From the NCBI GenBank assembly GCA_964472565.1, contig CAYYNB010000134.1:1-16709 (forward strand): a stretch of 16,709 bases of DNA, in the 5' to 3' direction. The position numbers were made by a program, and so were the translations under genes. Under the pieces are notes generated by a model. That model was not told the origin of the DNA. It did not search any database and was given only the letters and a program-made list of their open reading frames with translations. The DNA is from DATAMF01 sp964472565 (GTDB lineage: Bacteria; Chloroflexota; Anaerolineae; Aggregatilineales; Aggregatilineaceae). The stretch's first letter is position 1, and each line of letters begins with the position of its first letter. Below are positions 13,985 to 16,709 of this stretch, piece after piece.

Positions 13985-15698
13985 ACGCTTACGCTTCGCC
14001 ATTTATGCCCGCTACTCATCGGATATGCAAAATGAGATTTCGCTGGAAGATCAGGAAGCTGTCTGTCGCGAAGCCATTGGTGCACGCGGTGGAGTGGTTG
14101 TCGGCGTTTTTAAGGATGGAGCCGAACATGGTTGGAGCCTGGACCGTGAAGGGTTCAAGCGCATGCAGTCAGCGGCGGAAAAGGGCAAGTTTGATGCACT
14201 GATGGTCTGGAAGTTCGACCGCTTAGCACGTGATTTCGAGCAGTCCGTTATCGTGAAGGCATTCCTGCGCCATGAGTACAAACTGAAATTACATTGTGTG
14301 GAAGGGGTTAGTCAGGACGACGACGACAGCTTCTATGGAGCCATGATCGAACAGATGCTGGCTGTGCAGGCGGCTATGTTCTCCCGGAATTTGAGCACGG
14401 ATACCAAGCGTGCTAAACGACAGCGCGCGATCCGAGGCGAGTTCAACGGCAGTTCTGCTCCCATTGGATATTATCTGATCACCTCTCGCGAGGCTACAGC
14501 AGAGCGGCCTGCTGGTTTGTATATCATCCTGCGCGTCGCGGCGGTGGTTCGCCGCGCATTTCGCCTCTATGCGACTGCCAACTTCAGTGATGGCGATATT
14601 GCGGATTGGATGAACCGTCAGCGTGTGATCCGGGAACTCCGCGCCGGGCAGCAACCGATCAACAAGGAAATGGTGCGGGACATGCTCCAGAACCGTACCT
14701 ATACGGGACGTGTTTCCTACGCAGAAACTGTTTACAACGGGACGTTGGGTGAGGCAAGAAAATCCGCTCGTGGTCGCAAGATCTGGTACGATGGGAAACA
14801 TCAGGGTTTCATTTCCGACGAGTTGTTTGACCTCTGTCAGGAAGTTCGCGCTGGATTAGCGCATGCCAGCACCGTACCCAGTCAACATCGCACCTACATT
14901 TTGCATGACCGGGTTTTCTGCGCCGAATGTATTGCTCATAAGCCTCATGGGCTGGTTGATCCTTACTATGGTAAGATGCGTCCCTTCTGGCATACGGACA
15001 ACGAAAAAGCCTACTATCGCTGTTTATCCCGTCAGCGAGGTTATGACTCCTGTGGACAGCCCTACATTGGGGTGGACGATCTTGATGAGCAGGTTGTCTC
15101 TATTTTATCTCACCTGGTCATTCCCGAAGGTTTTCGTGGACGAGTGGAGACGGCGGTACGCAGTCGGGTCGAAAATGAAGTGGCTTTGTCCCGAATGGCT
15201 GAGATCCGCGAGATCATCCAACGCATTGACTTTCGCTGGGATCAGGGGTTCATCTCTCAGGAGGAATATACTGAAAAACGGCAGCAGTTGCAGCGAGAGA
15301 TGGATGCCCTACGTCCTATTGATTATGATGACATGGTGGAAGCTGCTGATTTAATCGAGAATTTCCGCTCTTACTGGGATCAGTGCGAGACGGTCGACAA
15401 ACCGGAAGCCGCACGGCAACAACTTTTGCAGAAGATTGTCGAGCGCGTTTTTGTACATGCTGGGCAGGTCTTGGCTGTGGTCGTCCATGGAGATTTTGGC
15501 GTAGTGCTAGGGGAAGATGAAAAAACAACCGCCGACATTGCGGCGGCATTGGGTATAAACAATTCGGCTACGAGTGACCTTAGTTTCACTCGTAGCCGCG
15601 ACGGGAGCGACGGGCTTGGAACCCTCACCGACCGCGCCGTGTTTACGTGGAAATCGAAGCAATATCGCTTTGTGTTTCCCAAAGTCCTCGTCGCGTAA
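13971..15698 (+). CDS. Large serine recombinase (site-specific integrase)
   Basis: A 575-residue recombinase that integrates or excises a mobile element by concerted double-strand cleavage at att sites. The N-terminal catalytic domain (about 5-150) has IYARYSSDMQ with nucleophile Ser16 and Arg14, and KFDRLARD with Arg84/Arg87. The recombinase domain begins around GSSAPIGYYL (about 160-290). The zinc ribbon has Cys317, Cys320, Cys351 and Cys361. A long coiled-coil segment follows (about 400-445, RMAEIREIIQRI, then EKRQQLQREMDAL). The last ~60 residues are atypical and include a perfect DNA inverted repeat (15565-15598). I chose ATG 13971, with AAAAGGAG 8 bases before it; the upstream ATG at 13911 lacks such a site and lies within the small ORF. 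Length and catalytic residues suggest an active enzyme. Confidence 0.93.
   Translation: MTTNKRLRFAIYARYSSDMQNEISLEDQEAVCREAIGARGGVVVGVFKDGAEHGWSLDREGFKRMQSAAEKGKFDALMVWKFDRLARDFEQSVIVKAFLRHEYKLKLHCVEGVSQDDDDSFYGAMIEQMLAVQAAMFSRNLSTDTKRAKRQRAIRGEFNGSSAPIGYYLITSREATAERPAGLYIILRVAAVVRRAFRLYATANFSDGDIADWMNRQRVIRELRAGQQPINKEMVRDMLQNRTYTGRVSYAETVYNGTLGEARKSARGRKIWYDGKHQGFISDELFDLCQEVRAGLAHASTVPSQHRTYILHDRVFCAECIAHKPHGLVDPYYGKMRPFWHTDNEKAYYRCLSRQRGYDSCGQPYIGVDDLDEQVVSILSHLVIPEGFRGRVETAVRSRVENEVALSRMAEIREIIQRIDFRWDQGFISQEEYTEKRQQLQREMDALRPIDYDDMVEAADLIENFRSYWDQCETVDKPEAARQQLLQKIVERVFVHAGQVLAVVVHGDFGVVLGEDEKTTADIAAALGINNSATSDLSFTRSRDGSDGLGTLTDRAVFTWKSKQYRFVFPKVLVA
15565..15598. repeat. Perfect 13-bp inverted repeat within the 3' end of the recombinase gene
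   Basis: CGGCTACGAGTGA (15565-15577), 8-base loop CCTTAGTT, then TCACTCGTAGCCG (15586-15598). It is followed by CGACGGGAGCGACGGG, a short tandem repeat. The structure is within the coding frame 100 bases before the stop. It may be a terminator-like hairpin or part of an attachment site that became fused to the gene end. Confidence 0.7.
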
Positions 15699-15848
15699 AA
15701 CCACTGACATGATCCGTATGACTACAGAAGGTCTTCGTGATCGAGCAATTTGGCTCACTTATTCAAGAGCAACGTCAAACTGAACGTCGATCTGCGTATA
15801 CGGTGCAATCAGGGCATTTGTGTTACTACCACCAGGCTGCCCAAGGTT

Positions 15849-15884
15849 CATTTCTCGCGAAGATTAATTTTTGAACCTTACGGG
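15849..15884 (+). repeat. 36-bp direct repeat, copy 1
   Basis: Begins CATTTCTCGCGAAGATTA and ends ACGGG; matches copy 2 (16066-16101) at 32 of 36 positions. Both copies have one frame reading HF(S/T)RRL(I/V)F(E/A)PYG, so this may be a duplicated scrap of coding sequence rather than a non-coding element. Confidence 0.6.
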
Positions 15885-16065
15885 GAACGCTGGCGTATCA
15901 GGGCCAAAAATCTGAATGATGGTTGACCTTAATATATAGGGGCAGCGAGAAATATCCCTGCTCCATTTTGATCTGGGAGCGGTTGACATGCTTGCTCAAT
16001 CACGCGAATATGCGCTAAATACCCCCGAACGCCTCTTTGTCTCATGGATTAGGCCGTCTGATGCC

Positions 16066-16101
16066 CATTTCACGCGAAGATTAGTTTTTGCACCATACGG
16101 G
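16066..16101 (+). repeat. 36-bp direct repeat, copy 2
   Basis: Begins CATTTCACGCGAAGATTA and ends ACGGG, 217 bp downstream of copy 1 in the same orientation. It lies just left of the decayed SH3/TSP3 gene. Confidence 0.6.
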
Positions 16102-16125
16102 CTGAGCCACCATCCCCAGCTATTG

Positions 16126-16550
16126 TTACTCGTTTACTTTCGGCAGATCACTCACCGACGCATCGGTGACAACCAGACTGGCGAAAATCCAGGCATCAAT
16201 AGCTACCTCGCCTTCGCCTAGCATGGTGCGGATGCGCAGCCAGTCGCCTGCTGCATTGCGGCCCAAAATTCCAAACTCGTTGCTCAGCACTATCGATCCG
16301 GTGCTATCGAAGTTTGTCTCTGGCCCTTGGCGCCGATTGCATTTCCACTTACAGTGCCGGTATACATGCATCCACTCGCTTCAATCATACCTATTTGGTT
16401 AGGGCACTCGTCATCCACATCGGCTACACCATCGCTGTCAGTGTCCGAACAGCCGTCTAGTTCCGCCAGCCCGTCAACGGCAGGATAGGCTCCATCGGGT
16501 ATCCAGCACCTCATCCTCATCGCTGTCCTGACAGTAAATACTGCAAGAGT
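16126..16550 (-). pseudogene. Frameshifted surface protein: thrombospondin-3 calcium repeats plus SH3-like domain
   Basis: Minus-strand reading in three frames. Near 16545-16510, YCQDSDEDEVLD begins a calcium-binding TSP3-type repeat. A shift of frame continues as AELDGCSDTDSDGVADVDDE, then CPNQIG and ASGCMYTGTV (16474-16345). A second shift near 16335 leads to RRQGPETNFDSTGSI, then LGRNAAGDWLRIR and AWIFASLVVTD (16330-16135), a bacterial SH3-type (SH3_3) domain, to the stop at 16126. At least two frameshifts make it non-functional unless they are assembly errors. The domain pair is typical of secreted Chloroflexota proteins. Confidence 0.65.
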
Positions 16551-16565
16551 GGCATCAAAATCGGC

Positions 16566-16709
16566 CTAATCGAGACCTGTCAGGTCGGATATATCCCACA
16601 ACCGCAGCGTTTTGTCTTTCGAGCCAGAGAGGGCATAGTGACCATCGGGTGAAAAGATTACGCTCCGTACCGAATCGGTATGTCCTTCCATTACGCGCAC
16701 GGTCTCGCC
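16566..16709 (-). CDS. C-terminal end of a WD40-repeat protein (partial, right edge)
   Basis: The last 47 codons of a leftward gene that enters from the right edge: VRVMEGHTDSVRSVIFSPDG, then YALSGSKDKTLRLWDI, then TAG at 16566-16568. This is a complete WD40 blade with the GH and WD hallmarks. It would be the final blade of a beta-propeller, a protein-protein interaction scaffold. The decayed TSP3/SH3 gene begins within ~20 bases downstream on the same strand. Confidence 0.85.
   Translation of the reverse strand, partial: GETVRVMEGHTDSVRSVIFSPDGHYALSGSKDKTLRLWDISDLTGLD

Larger units (their letters stand above)
15699..16125. other. Intergenic stretch with decayed sequence and two direct repeats
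   Basis: No intact gene. An ATG at 15718 opens a short frame that, after a shift near 15740, reads IEQFGSLIQEQRQTERRSAY. This resembles the first helix of XRE-type regulators (FG.LIR..R...G) and could be a dead start of such a gene. The rest holds the two 36-bp repeats listed separately and a weak hairpin at about 15941-15966. Confidence 0.35.

Noticed and set aside
15590..15650. Possible antisense tRNA 3' half (GGAGCGACGGG-CTTGGAACCC)
   Set aside because: The would-be T-arm on the minus strand (GGGTTCCAAGCCC) has the wrong loop (C where a purine is needed), and no acceptor or anticodon stem can be drawn.
15574..15783. + frame encoding ATGATGLEP-type protein
   Set aside because: This peptide type is a well-known spurious translation product; it overlaps the recombinase gene in another frame.

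Overview
The window looks like an accessory, much-rearranged stretch of a Chloroflexota (Anaerolineae-like) genome or metagenomic contig. The clues are lipoproteins with long Thr/Pro-rich linkers, a WD40 protein end, thrombospondin-3/SH3-type surface protein debris, an actinobacterial/Chloroflexota-type XRE-ImmA/IrrE-membrane operon, and moderate-to-high GC. This taxonomic call is inference from style, not from a marker gene. A run of ten N at 4841-4850 shows the contig is scaffolded.

Layout. (1) 1-3422: remains of a conjugation-like module. A VirB6/TrbL-like membrane protein, cut off at its C-terminus, and two lipoproteins are read leftward with tight spacing; they abut an oppositely oriented gene fragment at the left edge. 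(2) 3423-5562: a small zinc-ribbon protein (+) and a class I SAM-dependent methyltransferase-like protein (-) that contains the assembly gap. (3) 5563-7289: two leftward LuxR-type regulators whose receiver domains lack the phospho-acceptor aspartate, plus the cut-off tail of a third paralogue joined to a fragment of an unrelated + strand gene. (4) 7362-7434: back-to-back promoters separating those regulators from (5) 7493-10143, a rightward four-gene operon: XRE-type HTH, ImmA/IrrE-type HELGH peptidase, a 7-TM protein of MAB_1171c/DUF6545 type, and a PAP2-like multi-pass membrane protein. (6) 10144-10795: no intact gene, but an IS3-family transposase remnant and a perfect 16-bp inverted repeat. 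(7) 10796-15698: a replication/recombination module made of a DUF3987-type ATPase-like protein, a CHC2/TOPRIM primase-like protein, a 58-residue small ORF and a large serine recombinase. (8) 15699-16709: debris with two 36-bp direct repeats, a frameshifted TSP3/SH3 gene and the end of a WD40 gene.

How it may work together. The serine recombinase, primase-like and DUF3987-like proteins and the VirB6-like fragment fit one or more integrative/conjugative or plasmid-like elements that have decayed here. The XRE + ImmA/IrrE pair is the classic regulator/anti-repressor protease pairing of mobile elements. Here its two downstream genes are membrane proteins in tight translational overlap, so I regard 7493-10143, possibly together with the divergent receiver-degenerate regulators, as the best candidate for an uncharacterised signalling or defence-like system. 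No RNA gene or CRISPR array was seen.
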